Shown piece by piece: positions 46,887 to 60,201 of a stretch of 64,000 nucleotides of DNA (its first letter is position 1; each line of letters opens with the position of its first letter). Both the position numbers and the translations under genes were made by a program. This stretch comes from Beroe forskalii. Lineage: Eukaryota; Ctenophora; Nuda; Beroida; Beroidae. Location: contig WFMF01000524.1 in the NCBI GenBank assembly GCA_011033025.1, positions 1 through 64,000 of the forward strand, in the 5' to 3' direction. Below the pieces are notes generated by a model. That model did no database searches and was not told the DNA's origin. It saw only the letters and a list, made by a program, of their open reading frames with translations.

Positions 46887-47639
46887 CTGAGGGGGAAGGG
46901 GATTTGGTATGTGGGAATGTGGGAGTTTGGGAGTGGGATGTGGGAAAGTCAGGGATTGGGCAGCAGTGGGTTGCTCCACGTAGTTTGAGGGGAAGTAGCC
47001 CCGCTCCCCCTCACTGTTCTCTCCCACCCACCAACTGAGGGGGAAGGGGATTTGGTATGTGGGAATGTGGGAGTTTGGGAGTGGGATGTGGGAAAGTCAG
47101 GGATTGGGCAGCAGTGGGTTGCTCCACGTAGTTTGAGGGGAAGTAGCCCCGCTCCCCCTCACTGTTCTCTCCCACCCACCAACTGAGGGGGAAGGGGATT
47201 TGGTATGTGGGAATGTGGGAGTTTGGGAGTGGGATGTGGGAAAGTCAGGAATTGGGCAGCAGTGGGTTGCTCCACGTAGTTTGAGGGGGAGTACCCCCGC
47301 TCCCCCTCACTGTTCTCTCCCACCCACCAACTGAGGGGGAAGGGGATTTGGTATGTGGGAATGTGGGAGTTTGGGAGTGGGATGTGGGAAAGTCAGGGAT
47401 TGAGCTGGCAGTGGGTTGCTCCACGTAGTTTGAGGGGAAGTAGCCCCGCTCCCCTCACTGTTCTCTCCCACCCACCAACTGAGGGGAAGGGATTTGGTAT
47501 GTGGGAATGTGGGAGTTTGGGAATGGGATGTGGGAAAGTCAGGGATTGAGCAGCAGTGGGTTGCTCCATGTAGTTTGAGGGGAAGTACCCCGCTCCCCTC
47601 ACAGTTCTCTCCCACCCACCAACTACAGGGGAATACCTT

Positions 47640-47960
47640 TGCAGCAGAAACTTGGGAGTTTGGGAGGGATGGAGGGAAAGAGGGATTGAGCAGCAGTGGG
47701 TTGCACGTATCAATTTTATGACGCACGTTTCAAATTTCCGCTCTTTTCTGATAATTTCTCTCCCCGTCCCTGAGTTGAGGTGGTTTGGCAAGGGTGGTTC
47801 CTCCCTTAGTGGATGGGTCCGAGGGCTCCCCTATTTCTTTCCCACCCACCAACTGATAGGGGGTTTGGAATTGGAAAGAGGTTTTTGGGATGTGGAGGGG
47901 AGTGGTCAGTGGAAAACACAGTGGCAGCTGCTTTCTATACACCTTAAAAGTAGGTTTCCC
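47640..47960 (-). repeat. Diverged interruption of the satellite
   Basis: Here the array gives way to sequence that keeps only the acceptor and WWVGK start (near 47850), then a different open frame ending LRDGERNYQKRAEI (minus, to 47730). Either an old unit fused to other DNA or an insertion. Normal units resume at about 47965. Confidence 0.5.
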
Positions 47961-50900
47961 ACGCGCAGTGGGTTGCTCCACGTAGTTTGAGGGGAAGTAG
48001 CCCCGCTCCCCCTCACTGTTCTCTCCCACCCACCAACTGAGGGGGAAGGGGATTTGGTATGTGGGAATGTGGGAGTTTGGGAGTGGGATGTGGGAAAGTC
48101 AGGGATTGGGCAGCAGTGGGTTGCTCCACGTAGTTTGAGGGGAAGTAGCCCCGCTCCCCCTCACTGTTCTCTCCCACCCACCAACTGAGGGGAAGGGGAT
48201 TTGGTATGTGGGAATGTGGGAGTTTGGGAGTGGGATGTGGGAAAGTCAGGGATTGAGCAGCAGTGGGTTGCTCCACGTAGTTTGAGGGGAAGTAGCCCCG
48301 CTCCCCTCACTGTTCTCTCCCACCCACCAACTGAGGGGGAAGGGATTTGGTATGTGGGAATGTGGGAGTTTGGGAGTGGGATGTGGGAAAGTCAGGGATT
48401 GGGCAGCAGTGGGTTGCTCCACGTAGTTTGAGGGGAAGTAGCCCCGCTCCCCTCACTGTTCTCTCCCACCCACCAACTGAGGGGAAGGGATTTGGTATGT
48501 GGGAATGTGGGAGTTTGGGAGTGGGATGTGGGAAAGTCAGGGATTGAGCAGCAGTGGGTTGCTCCACGTAGTTTGAGGGGAAGTAGCCCCGCTCCCCTCA
48601 CTGTTCTCTCCCACCCACCAACTGAGGGGGAAGGGATTTGGTATGTGGGAATGTGGGAGTTTGGGAGTGGGATGTGGGAAAGTCAGGGATTGAGCAGCAG
48701 TGGGTTGCTCCACGTAGTTTGAGGGGAAGTAGCCCCGCTCCCCTCACTGTTCTCTCCCACCCACCAACTGAGGGGAAGGGGATTTGGTATGTGGGAATGT
48801 GGGAGTTTGGGAGTGGGATGTGGGAAAGTCAGGGATTGAGCAGCAGTGGGTTGCTCCACGTAGTTTGAGGGGAAGTAGCCCCGCTCCCCCTCACTGTTCT
48901 CTCCCACCCACCAACTGAGGGGGAAGGGGATTTGGTATGTGGGAATGTGGGAGTTTGGGAGTGGGATGTGGGAAAGTCAGGGATTGAGCAGCAGTGGGTT
49001 GCTCCACGTAGTTTGAGGGGAAGTAGCCCCGCTCCCCCTCACTGTTCTCTCCCACCCACCAACTGAGGGGGAAGGGGATTTGGTATGTGGGAATGTGGGA
49101 GTTTGGGAGTGGGATGTGGGAAAGTCAGGGATTGAGCAGCAGTGGGTTGCTCCACGTAGTTTGAGGGGAAGTAGCCCCGCTCCCCTCACTGTTCTCTCCC
49201 ACCCACCAACTGAGGGGGAAGGGATTTGGTATGTGGGAATGTGGGAGTTTGGGAGTGGGATGTGGGAAAGTCAGGGATTGAGCAGCAGTGGGTTGCTCCA
49301 CGTAGTTTGAGGGGAAGTAGCCCCGCTCCCCCTCACTGTTCTCTCCCACCCACCAACTGAGGGGAAGGGGATTTGGTATGTGGGAATGTGGGAGTTTGGG
49401 AGTGGGATGTGGGAAAGTCAGGGATTGAGCAGCAGTGGGTTGCTCCACGTAGTTTGAGGGGAAGTAGCCCCGCTCCCCCTCACTGTTCTCTCCCACCCAC
49501 CAACTGAGGGGGAAGGGATTTGGTATGTGGGAATGTGGGAGTTTGGGAGTGGGATGTGGGAAAGTCAGGGATTGAGCAGCAGTGGGTTGCTCCACGTAGT
49601 TTGAGGGGAAATAGCCCCGCTCCCCCTCACTGTTCTCTCCCACCCACCAACTGAGGGGAAGGGATTTGGTATGTGGGAATGTGGGAGTTTGGGAGTGGGA
49701 TGTGGGAAAGTCAGGGATTGAGCAGCAGTGGGTTCCACGTAGTTTGAGGGGAAGTAGCCCCGCTCCCCTCACTGTTCTCTCCCACCCACCAACTGAGGGG
49801 GAAGGGGATTTGGTATGTGGGAATGTGGGAGTTTGGGAGTGGGATGTGGGAAAGTCAGGGATTGAGCAGCAGTGGGTTGCTCCACGTAGTTTGAGGGGAA
49901 GTAGCCCCGCTCCCCCTCACTGTTCTCTCCCACCCACCAACTGAGGGGGAAGGGGATTTGGTATGTGGGAATGTGGGAGTTTGGGAGTGGGATGTGGGAA
50001 AGTCAGGGATTGAGCAGCAGTGGGTTGCTCCACGTAGTTTGAGGGGAAGTAGCCCCGCCCCCTCACTGTTCTCTCCCACCCACCAACTGAGGGGAAGGGA
50101 TTTGGTATGTGGGAATGTGGGAGTTTGGGAGTGGGATGTGGGAAAGTCAGGGATTGAGCGGCAGTGGGTTGCTCCACGTAGTTTGAGGGGAAGTAGCCCC
50201 GCTCCCCCTCACTGTTCTCTCCCACCCACCAACTGAGGGGAAGGGGATTTGGTATGTGGGAATGTGGGAGTTTGGGAGTGGGATGTGGCAAAGTCAGGGA
50301 TTGAGCAGCAGTGGGTTGCTCCACGTAGTTTGAGGGGAAGTAGCCCCGCTCCCCTCACTGTTCTCTCCCACCCACCAACTGAGGGGGAAGGGGATTTGGT
50401 ATGTGGGAATGTGGGAGTTTGGGAGTGGGATGTGGGAAAGTCAGGGATTGAGCAGCAGTGGGTTGCTCCACGTAGTTTGAGGGGAAGTAGCCCCGCTCCC
50501 CCTCACTGTTCTCTCCCACCCACCAACTGGGGGGGAAGGGATTTGGTATGTGGGAATGTGGGAGTTTGGGAGTGGGATGTGGGAAAGTCAGGGATTGAGC
50601 AGCAGTGGGTTGCTCCACGTAGTTTGAGGGGAAGTAGCCCCGCTCCCCCTCACTGTTCTCTCCCACCCACCAACTGAGGGGGAAGGGGATTTGGTATGTG
50701 GGAATGTGGGAGTGGGATGTGGGAAAGTCAGGGATTGAGCAGCAGTGGGTTGCTCCACGTAGTTTGAGGGAAGTAGCCTCCCCTCACTGTTCTCTCCCAC
50801 CCACCAACTGAGGGGAAGGGGATTTGGTATGTGGGAATGTGGGAGTTTGGGAGTGGGATGTGGGAAAGTCAGGGATTGAGCTGCAGTGGGTTGCTCCACG

Positions 50901-53900
50901 TAGTTTGAGGGGAAGTAGCCCCGCTCCCCTCACTGTTCTCTCCCCACCCACCAACTGAGGGGAAGGGATTTGGTATGTGGGAATGTGGGAGTTTGGGAGT
51001 GGGATGTGGGAAAGTCAGGGATTGAGCAGCAGTGGGTTGCTCCACGTAGTTTGAGGGGAAGTAGCCCGCTCCCCTCACTGTTCTCTCCCACCCACCAACT
51101 GAGGGGGAAGGGGATTTGGTATGTGGGAATGTGGGAGTTTGGGAGTGGGATGTGGGAAAGTCAGGGATTGAGCAGCAGTGGGTTGCTCCACGTAGTTTGA
51201 GGGGAAGTAGCCCCGCTCCCCCTCACTGTTCTCTCCCACCCACCAACTGAGGGGAAGGGATTTGGTATGTGGGAATGTGGGAGTTTGGGAGTGGGATGTG
51301 GGAAAGTCAGGGATTGAGCAGCAGTGGGTTGCTCCACGTAGTTTGAGGGGAAGTAGCCCCGCTCCCCCTCACTGTTCTCTCCCACCCACCAACTGAGGGG
51401 AAGGGATTTGGTATGTGGGAATGTGGGAGTTTGGGAGTGGGATGTGGGAAAGTCAGGGATTGAGCAGCAGTGGGTTGCTCCACGTAGTTTGAGGGGAAGT
51501 AGCCCCGCTCCCCCTCACTGTTCTCTCCCACCCACCAACTGAGGGGAAGGGATTTGGTATGTGGGAATGTGGGAGTTTGGGAGTGGGATGTGGGAAAGTC
51601 AGGGATTGAGCAGCAGTGGGTTGCTCCACGTAGTTTGAGGGAAGTAGCCCGCTCCCCTCACTGTTCTCTCCCACCCACCAACTGAGGGGGAAGGGATTTG
51701 GTATGTGGGAATGTGGGAGTTTGGGAGTGGGATGTGGGAAAGTCAGGGATTGAGCAGCAGTGGGTTGCTCCACGTAGTTTGAGGGGAAGTAGCCCCGCTC
51801 CCCCTCACTGTTCTCTCCCACCCACCAACTGAGGGGAAGGGGATTTGGTATGTGGAATGTGGGAGTTTGGGAGTGGGATGTGGGAAAGTCAGGGATTGAG
51901 CAGCAGTGGGTTGCTCCACGTAGTTTGGGGGAAGTAGCCCCGCTCCCCCTCACTGTTCTCTCCCACCCACCAACTGAGGGGGGGATTTGGTATGTGGGAA
52001 TGTGGGAGTTTGGGAGTGGGATGTGGGGAAAGTCAGGGATTGAGCAGCAGTGGGTTGCTCCACGTAGTTTGGGGAAGTAGCCCCGCTCCCCCTCACTGTT
52101 CTCTCCCACCCACCAACTGAGGGGAAGGGATTTGGTATGTGGGAATGTGGGAGTTTGGGAGTGGGATGTGGGAAAGTCAGGGATTGAGCAGCAGTGGGTT
52201 GCTCCACGTAGTTTGAGGGGAAGTAGCCCCGCTCCCCCCTCACTGTTCTCTCCCACCCACCAACTGAGGGGAAGGGATTTGGTATGTGTGGGAATGTGGG
52301 AGTTTGGGAGTGGGATGTGGGAAAGTCAGGGATTGAGCAGCAGTGGGTTGCTCCACGTAGTTTGAGGGGAAGTAGCCCCGCTCCCCTCACTGTTCTCTCC
52401 CACCCACCAACTGAGGGGAAGGGGATTTGGTATGTGGGAATGTGGGAGTTTGGGAGTGGGATGTGGGAAAGTCAGGGATTGAGCAGCAGTGGGTTGCTCC
52501 ACGTAGTTTGAGGGGAAGTAGCCCCGCTCCCCTCACTGTTCTCCCACCCACCAACTGAGGGGAAGGGGATTTGGTATGTGGGAATGTGGGAGTTTGGGAG
52601 TGGGATGTGGGAAAGTCAGGGATTGAGCTGCAGTGGGTTGAGGGGAAGTAGCCCCGCTCCCCTCACTGTTCTCTCCCACCCACCAACTGAGGGGAAGGGA
52701 TTTGGTATGTGGGAATGTGGAGTTTGGGAGTGGGATGTGGGAAAGTCAGGATTGAGCAGCAGTGGGTTGCTCCACGTAGTTTGAGGGGAAGTAGCCCCGC
52801 TCCCCCTCACTGTTCTCTCCCACCCACCAACTGAGGGGAAGGGATTTGGTATGTGGGAATGTGGGAGTTTGGGAGTGGGATGTGGGAAAGTCAGGGATTG
52901 AGCAGCAGTGGGTTGCTCCACGTAGTTTGAGGGGAAGTAGCCCCGCTCCCCCTCACTGTTCTCTCCCACCCACCAACTGAGGGGAAGGGATTTGGTATGT
53001 GGGAATGTGGGAGTTTGGGAGTGGGATGTGGGAAAGTCAGGATTGAGCAGCAGTGGGTTGCTCCACGTAGTTTGAGGGGAAGTAGCCCGCTCCCCCCTCA
53101 CTGTTCTCTCCCACCCACCAACTGAGGGGAAGGGATTTGGTATGTGGGAATGTGGGAGTTTGGGAGTGGGATGTGGGAAAGTCAGGGATTGAGCAGCAGT
53201 GGGTTGCTCCACGTAGTTTGAGGGGGAAGTAGCCCCGCTCCCCTCACTGTTCTCTCCCACCCACCAACTGAGGGGAAGGGATTTGGTATGTGGGAATGTG
53301 GAGTTTGGGAGTGGGATGTGGAAAGTCAGGGATTGGGCAGCAGTGGGTTGCTCCACGTAGTTTGAGGGGAAGTAGCCCCGCTCCCCCTCACTGTTCTCTC
53401 CCACCCACCAACTGAGGGGGAAGGGATTTGGTATGTGGAATGTGGGAGTTTGGGAGTGGGATGTGGGAAAGTCAGGGATTGAGCGGCAGTGGGTTGCTCC
53501 ACGTAGTTTGAGGGGAAGTAGCCCCTGCTCCCCTCACTGTTCTCTCTCCCACCCACCAACTGAGGGGGAAGGATTTGGTATGTGGGAATGTGGGAGTTTG
53601 GGAGTGGGATGTGGGAAAGTCAGGGATTGAGCAGCAGTGGGTTGTCTAATGTAGTTTGAGGGGAAGTAGCCCTGCCCCCCCTCATTGTTCTCTCCCACCC
53701 ACCAACTGAGGGGAAGGGATTTTGCATGTGGGAGTGTGGGAGCTTGGGAGTGGGATGTGGGAAAGTCAGGGATTGAGCTGCAGTGGGTTGCTCCACGTAG
53801 TTTGAGGGGAAGTAGCCCTGCCCCCCTCACTGTTCTCTCCCACCCACCAACTGAGGGGAAGGGATTTGGTATGTGGGAATGTGGGAGTTTGGGAGTGGGA

Positions 53901-56900
53901 TGTGGGAAAGTCAGGGATTGAGCAGCAGTGGGTTGCTCCACGTAGTTTGAGGGGAAGTACCCCCGCTCCCCCTCATTGTTCTCTCCCCACCCACCAACTG
54001 AGGGGGAAGGGGATTTGGTATGTGGGAATGTGGGAGTTTGGGAGTGGGATGTGGGAAAGTCAGGGATTGAGCAGCAGTGGGCTGCTCCACGTAGTTTGAG
54101 GGGAAGTAGCCCCTGCCCCCCTCACTGTTCTCTCCCACCCACCAACTGAGGGGGGAAGGGGACGGTATGGGAATGTGGGAGTTTGGGAGTGGGATGTGGG
54201 AAAGTCAGGGATTGAGCAGCAGTGGGTTGCTCCACGTAGTTTGAGGGAAAGTAGCCCCGCTCCCCCTCACTGTTCTCTCCCACCCACCAACTGAGGGGGG
54301 AAGGGACGGGTATGTGGAATGTGGTTTGGGAGGGGATGTGGAAAGTCAGGGATTGAGCCGCAGTGGGTTCATGTAGTTTGAGGGGAAGTAGTTCTCTCCC
54401 ACCCACCAACTGGGAGGGGGAAGGATTTGGCATGGGAATGTGGGATGGCTTGGGAGTGGAAAGTCAGATTGGCAGCAGTGGGTTGCCCAATGTAGTTTGA
54501 GGGGGAAGTAGCCCTGCCCCTCACTGTTCTCCTCCCACCCACCAACTGAGGGGAAGGGACGGTATGTGGGAATGGGAGTTTGGGAGGGATGTGGGAAAGT
54601 CAGGGATTGAGCTGCAGTGGGTTGCTCCACGTAGTTTGAGGGGGAAGTAGCCCGCCCCCTCATTGTTCTCTTCCCACCCACCAACTGAGGGGGAAGGGAT
54701 TGGTGTGGGAATGTGGGAGTTTGGGAGGGATGTGGAAAGTCAGGGATTGAGCAGCAGTGGGCTGCTCCAATGTAGTTTGAGGGGAAGTAGCCCCTGCCCC
54801 CTCATTGTTGTTCTCTCCCACCCACCAACTGAGGGGAAGGGATTATGTGGGAATGGGAGTTTGGGGAGTGGGATGAAAGTCAGGGATTGAGCAGCAGTGG
54901 GGTTGCCCAATGTAGTTTGAGGGGAGAAAGCCCCCTGCCTCATCATTGTTCTCTCCCCACCCACCAACCGAGGGGAAGGGGATTTGGTATGTGGGAATGT
55001 GGGTTTGGGAGTGGGATGGGAAAGTCAGGGATTGGGCAGTGGGTTGCCCACGCAGTTTGAGGGGGAAGTAGCCCTGCCCCCCCTCACTGTTTCCCTCCCC
55101 ACCCACCAACTGAGGGGGAAGGATTTGGGTATGTGGGAATGTGGAGTTTGGGAGTGGGATGGGAAAGTCAGGGATTGAGCTGCAGTGGGCTGCTCCACGT
55201 AGTTTGAGGGGAAGTAGCCCCGCTCCCCCCTCATTGTTCTCTCCCACCCACCAACTGAGGGGGAAGGATTTGGTATGGGAATGTGGGAGTTTGGGAGTGG
55301 GATGTGGGAAAGTCAGGGATTGAGCAGTGGGTTGCTCCACGTAGTTTGAGGGGGGAAGCCCTGCCCCTCACTGTTCTCTCTCCCACCCACCAACTGAGGG
55401 GAAGGGATTTGGTATGTGGGAATGGGAGTTTGGGAGGGATGTGGGAAAGTCAGGGTTTGAGCAGCAGGGTTGCTCCACGTAGTTTGAGGGGAAGTAGCCC
55501 TGCCCCCCTCGACTGTTCTCCCACCCACCAACTGAGGGGGAAGGGGATTTGGTATGGGAATGTGGGAGTTTGGGAGGATGGGAAAGTCAGGGATTGAGCT
55601 GCAGTGGCTGCCCAATGCAGCTTGAGGGGAAGTAGCCCTGCCCCTCATTGTTCTCTCCTCCCCACCCACCAACTGAGGGGGAAGGGACGGGTATGGGAAT
55701 GTGGAGTTTGGGAGTGGGAGGGAAAGTCAGGGATTGAGCAGCAGTGGGTTGCTCCACGTAGTTTGAGGGAAGTAGGCCCCTGCCCCTCATTGCTCCTCCC
55801 CCACCCACCAACTGAGGGGGAAGGGATTTAGTATGTGGGAAATGTGGGAGTTTGGGAGGGATGTGGGAAAGTCAGGATTGGACAGCAGTGGTTGCTCCAA
55901 TAGTCGAGGGGAAGTAAGCCCCGCTCCCCTCACTGTTCTCTCCCACCCACCAACTGAGGGGGAAGGGCAGTGTGGGAATGTGGGAGTTTGGGGAGGGATG
56001 AGGGAAAGTCAGGGATTGAGCTGCAGTGGTTGTCTAATGTAGTTTGAGGGGAAGTAGCCCTGCCCCCTCACTGTTCCCTCCCACCCACCAACTGAGGGGA
56101 AGGACGGGTATGTGGGAATGTGGGAGTTTGGGAGGGATGGGAAAGTCAGGGGATTGAGCAGCAGTGGGGTTGCCCCAATGTAGTTTGAGGGGAAGTAGCC
56201 CTGCCCCTCATTGTTCTCCCCACCCACCAACTGAGGGGAAGGGGATTTGGTATGTGGAATGTGGGAGTTTGGGGAGGGATGTGGGAAAGTCAGGATTGAG
56301 CAGCAGTGGGTTGCTCTACGTAGTTTGAGGGGAAGTAAACTCGCTCCCCTCACATTGTTCTCTCCCACCCACCAACTGAGGGGAAGGGGATTTGGCATGT
56401 GGGAATGTATTTGGGGTGGGATGGGAAAAGTCAGGGATTGAGCAGCAGTGGGTTGCTCCACGTAGTTTGAGGGGAAGTAGCCCTGCTCCCCCCTCATTGT
56501 TCTCCCACCCACCAACTGAGGGGGACGGTATGTGGAATGTGGGAGTTTGGTGGGACATGGGAAAGCCAGGATTGAGCTGCAGTGGGTTGCTCCACGTAGT
56601 TTGAGGGGAAGTAGCCCTGCCCCCTCACTGTTCTCTCCCCACCCACCAACTGGAAGGGGAAGGGATTGGCATGTGGGAATGTGGGAGTTTGGGAGGGGAT
56701 GGGAAAGTCAGGGATTGAGCTGCAGTGGGTTGTCTGCACGTAGTTTGAGGGGGAGCAGCCCGCCCCCCTCACTGTTCCTCCCTACCCACCAACTGAGGGG
56801 GAAGGGATTTGGTATGTGGGAAATGTGGAGTTTGGGAGTGGATGTGGGAAAGTCAGGATTGAGCGGCAGTGGGTTGCTCCACGAAGTTTGAGGGGAAGTA

Positions 56901-59024
56901 GCCCCGGCCCCCTCACTGTTCTCCCACCCACCAACTGAGGGGAAGGATTGGTATGTGGGAATGTGGGAGTTTGGGAGTGGGATGTGGGAAAAAGTCAGGG
57001 ATTGAGCAGCAGTGGGTTGGGTTCCAATGTAGTTTGAGGGGAAGTAGCCCTGCCCCTCACTGCCCCTCCCCACCCACCAACTGAGGGGAAGGGACGGTAT
57101 GTGGGAGTGTGGGAGTTTGGGAGTGGGATGTGGGAAAGTCAGGGATTGAGCAGCAGTGGGCTCCACGTAGTTTGAGGGGGAAGTAGCCCTGCCCCCTCAT
57201 TTCTCCCACCCACCAACTGAGGGGAAGGGATTATGTGGGAATGTGGGAGTTTGGGAGGGGGATGGGAAACAGGGATTGAGCAGCAGTGGGTTACACGTAG
57301 TTTGAGGGAAGTAGCCCTGCCCCCACATTGTTCTCTCCTACCCACCAACTGAGGGGAAGGGGATTTGGCAATGTGGGAATGTGGGAGTTTGGGAGGATGG
57401 GAAAGTCAGGGATTGAGCAGCAGTGGGCTGTCTAATGGGCCGCAGGGGAAGTAGCCCTGCCCCTCACTGTTCTCTCCCACCCACCAACTGAGGGGAAGGG
57501 ATTTGGTATGTGGAATGTGGGAGTTGGGGGAGGATGGGAAAGTCAGGATTGAGCAGGGTTGTTCAATCGGCGTTTGAGGGGGTACCCCCCTGCCCCCTCA
57601 CTGTTCTCTCCCACCCACCAACTGAGGGGGGAAGGGATTTGGGTATGTGGGAATGTGGGTGGGATGTGGGAAAAGTCAGGATTGAGCAGCAGTGGGTTGC
57701 TCCACGTAGTTTGAGGGAAGTTCCTGCCCCTCTCATTGTTCTCTCCCACCCACCAACTTGAGGGGGGAAGGGATTTGGTATGGGAATGTGGAGTTGGGGA
57801 GTGGGATGTGGGAAAGCTAGGGATTGAGCAGCAGTGGGTTGCTCCACGTAGTTTGAGGGGAAGTAGCCCTGCTCCCCTCACTGTTCTCTCCCACCCACCA
57901 ACTGAGGGGGAAGGGATTTGGTATGTGGGGAATGTGGGAGTTTGGGAGTGGGATGGGAAAGTCAGATTGGGCAGCAGTGGGTTGGCTCCACGTAGTTTGA
58001 GGGGAAGTAGCCCTGCTCCCCTCTGTTCCTCTCCTACCCACCAACTGGGGAAGGGATTTGGTATGTGGGAAATGTGGAGTTTGGGAGGGGATGTGGGAAA
58101 GTCAGGAATTGAGCTGCAGTGGGTTGCTCCACGTAGCTTTGAGGGGAAGTAGCCCCGCTCCCCTCACTGCTCTCTCCCACCCACCAACTGAGGGGGGAAG
58201 GGATTTGGTATGGGAATGGGAGTTTGGGAGTGGGATGGTGGTCAGGATTGAGCAGCAGGGTTGCTCCACGTAGTTTGAGGGGAAGTAGCCCCTGCCCCTC
58301 ATTGTTCTCCCTCCCTACCCACCAACTTGAGGGGAAGGGTATTTGGTATGTGGGAATGTGGGAGTTTGGGAGGGATGTGGGAAAGCCAGGGATTGAGCAG
58401 CAGTGGGTTGCTCCACGTAGTTTGAGGGGGAAGTAGCCCCTGCTCCCCCTCATTACTGCTCTCCCACCCACCAACTGAGGGGAAGGACGGTATGTGGGAA
58501 TGTGGGAGTTTGGGGCGGGATGGGAAAAGTCAGGGATTGAGCAGCAGTGGGTTGCTCCACGTAGTTTGAGGGGAAGTAGCCCTGCCCCCTCACTGTTCTC
58601 TCTCCCACCCACCAACTGAGGGGAAGGGACGATTTGGCATGGGAATGTGGGTGTTTGGGAGGGATGAGGGAAAGTCAGGATTGAGCAGCAGTGGGTTGCT
58701 CCACGTAGTTTGAGGGGAAGTAGCCCTGCCCCCCCCACTGTCTTCCCACCCACCAACTGAGGGGCTTTGGCATGTGAATGTGGAGTTTGGGAGTGGGATG
58801 TGGGAAAGTCAGGGATTGAGCAGCAGTGGGTTGCTCCACGAAGTTTGAGGGGAAGTAGCCCTGCCCTCACTGTTCTCTCCCCACCCACCAACTGAGGGGG
58901 GATTTGGTATGTGGGAAATGTGGGAGTTTTTGGGAGGATGTGGGTCAGGGATTGGGGCAGCAGGTTGCCCTGACGTAGTTTGAGGGGAAGTACCCCCGCT
59001 CCCCCTCACTGTTCTCTCCCACCC

Positions 59025-59652
59025 TCATTCGCAATATGTCTACTAGAATGTTCAAAAATTGAACGAACAATACTTAGGTAAAATACTCTCTTTTGTTTTC
59101 TATCCAATGTAAAATGGCATGTACGCATTAACAACCCTAGCTTTTAGACCGAAGTTAGCAACAAGCTTTATCACAGTGATCCTTCCATGAGAGTTTCCCA
59201 TTAACATATACCCCAGATCCTTCTTGAGAGTCGATATAATCAATAAAAAACACGACCGAGTTTTATAATTAAATACTGTACATGGGAGATTATGGTAGGA
59301 TATTGATTTTGTTTTGTAGACTGATAGGCTTACATTTTAAGGGTGAATTTCATCTTGTTTTTGGTGGCCCAAGCCTGGAGGTTATCTATATCAGTCTGGA
59401 GAGCAAAAATGATCATCCGATGTGATGATTTCCATATTTTAGAAGGTGTCGTCAGCGTACAAAACAATTTGGGTTCCCCAGAGATACAGGAAAACATGTC
59501 GTTAATAAATAATACAATAGATGGGCCGAGGATGGAACCGCGGCACACTCTGAATCTATATACTGAGGGGTCGATGTGGCCTCCTAAGACTACTTGCTGC
59601 AGCCGACCTTCCAGATAAGACTTATGAACCCTAAGCCCAATTAAACCCAATT
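59025..59652 (-). mobile_element. 5'-truncated LINE inside the satellite
   Basis: A minus-strand reverse-transcriptase fragment (SYLEGRLQQVVLGG, RGSILGP, LFINDMFSCISG, LQTDIDNLQAWATKNKMKF) carries the C-terminal part of an RT; its catalytic ADD is damaged. It is flanked by the 5-bp duplication CACCC at 59020-59024 and 59653-59657, which is satellite sequence. The insertion therefore postdates the array. The coding remnant spans about 59330-59652. The rest is the degenerate 3' part. Confidence 0.75.
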
Positions 59653-60201
59653 CACCCACCAACTGAGGGGAAGGGATTTGGTATGTGGGAATGTGGGAGT
59701 TTGGGAGTGGGATGTGGGAAAGTCAGGGATTGGCAGCAGTGGGTTGCTCTACGTAGTTTGGGGAAGTAGCCCTGCCCCCTCACTGTTCTCTCCCACCCAC
59801 CAACTGAGGGGAAGGGATTTGGCATGGGAAATGTGAGTTTGGGAGTGGGATGTGGAAAGTCAGGGATGAGCAGCAGTGGGTTGCTCCCACGAGGGAAGTA
59901 GCCCGCCTCCCTCACTGTTCTCTCCCACCCACCAACTGAGGGGAAGGGATTTGGTATGTGGGAATGGGAGTTTGGGAGTGGGATGTGGGAAAGTCAGGAT
60001 TGAGCGGCAGTGGGTTGCTCCACGTAGTTTGAGGGGAAGTAGCCCTGCTCCCTCACTGTTCTCACCCACCAACTGAGGAAGAGGGATTGTGGGAATGTGG
60101 GAGTTTGGGAGTGGGATGTGGGAAAGTCAGGGATTGAGCTCAGTGGGTTCCTTTTCGCTTATTTGGCGTTGGAAATAAACCCGTAATTAGTAGTTAATTA
60201 C

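Larger units (their letters stand above)
46887..60150 (-). repeat. ~147-bp satellite made of amplified AHI1 SH3 exon with its 3' splice site
   Basis: About 85 head-to-tail units of 145-148 bp, with gaps at ~47640-47960 and 59025-59652. On the minus strand each unit is a pyrimidine-rich tract (CCCACATCCCACTCCC then CCCCTTCCCCCTCAG) followed by an exon start, TTGGTGGGTGGGAGAG, that encodes WWVGENSEGERGYFPSNYV. The unit equals roughly the last 55 bases of the intron plus the first 92 bases of the exon. Units between 48 and 53.5 kb are nearly identical. Those at 54-59 kb are diverged with many small indels. A G-run of four or five bases inside GTGAGGGGGAGCGG switches the frame between an intact SH3 reading and ATSPQTTWSNP. 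When the unit is 147 bp the frame stays open through several units, e.g. 49125-49772. Confidence 0.9.

Noticed and set aside
46887..60150. Each long frame in the array as a separate proline-rich gene, or plus-strand frames with MWEFGSGMWESQGL
   Set aside because: The plus-strand frames are the antisense of the exon unit. The minus-strand frames are pieces of one exon repeat and not independent genes.
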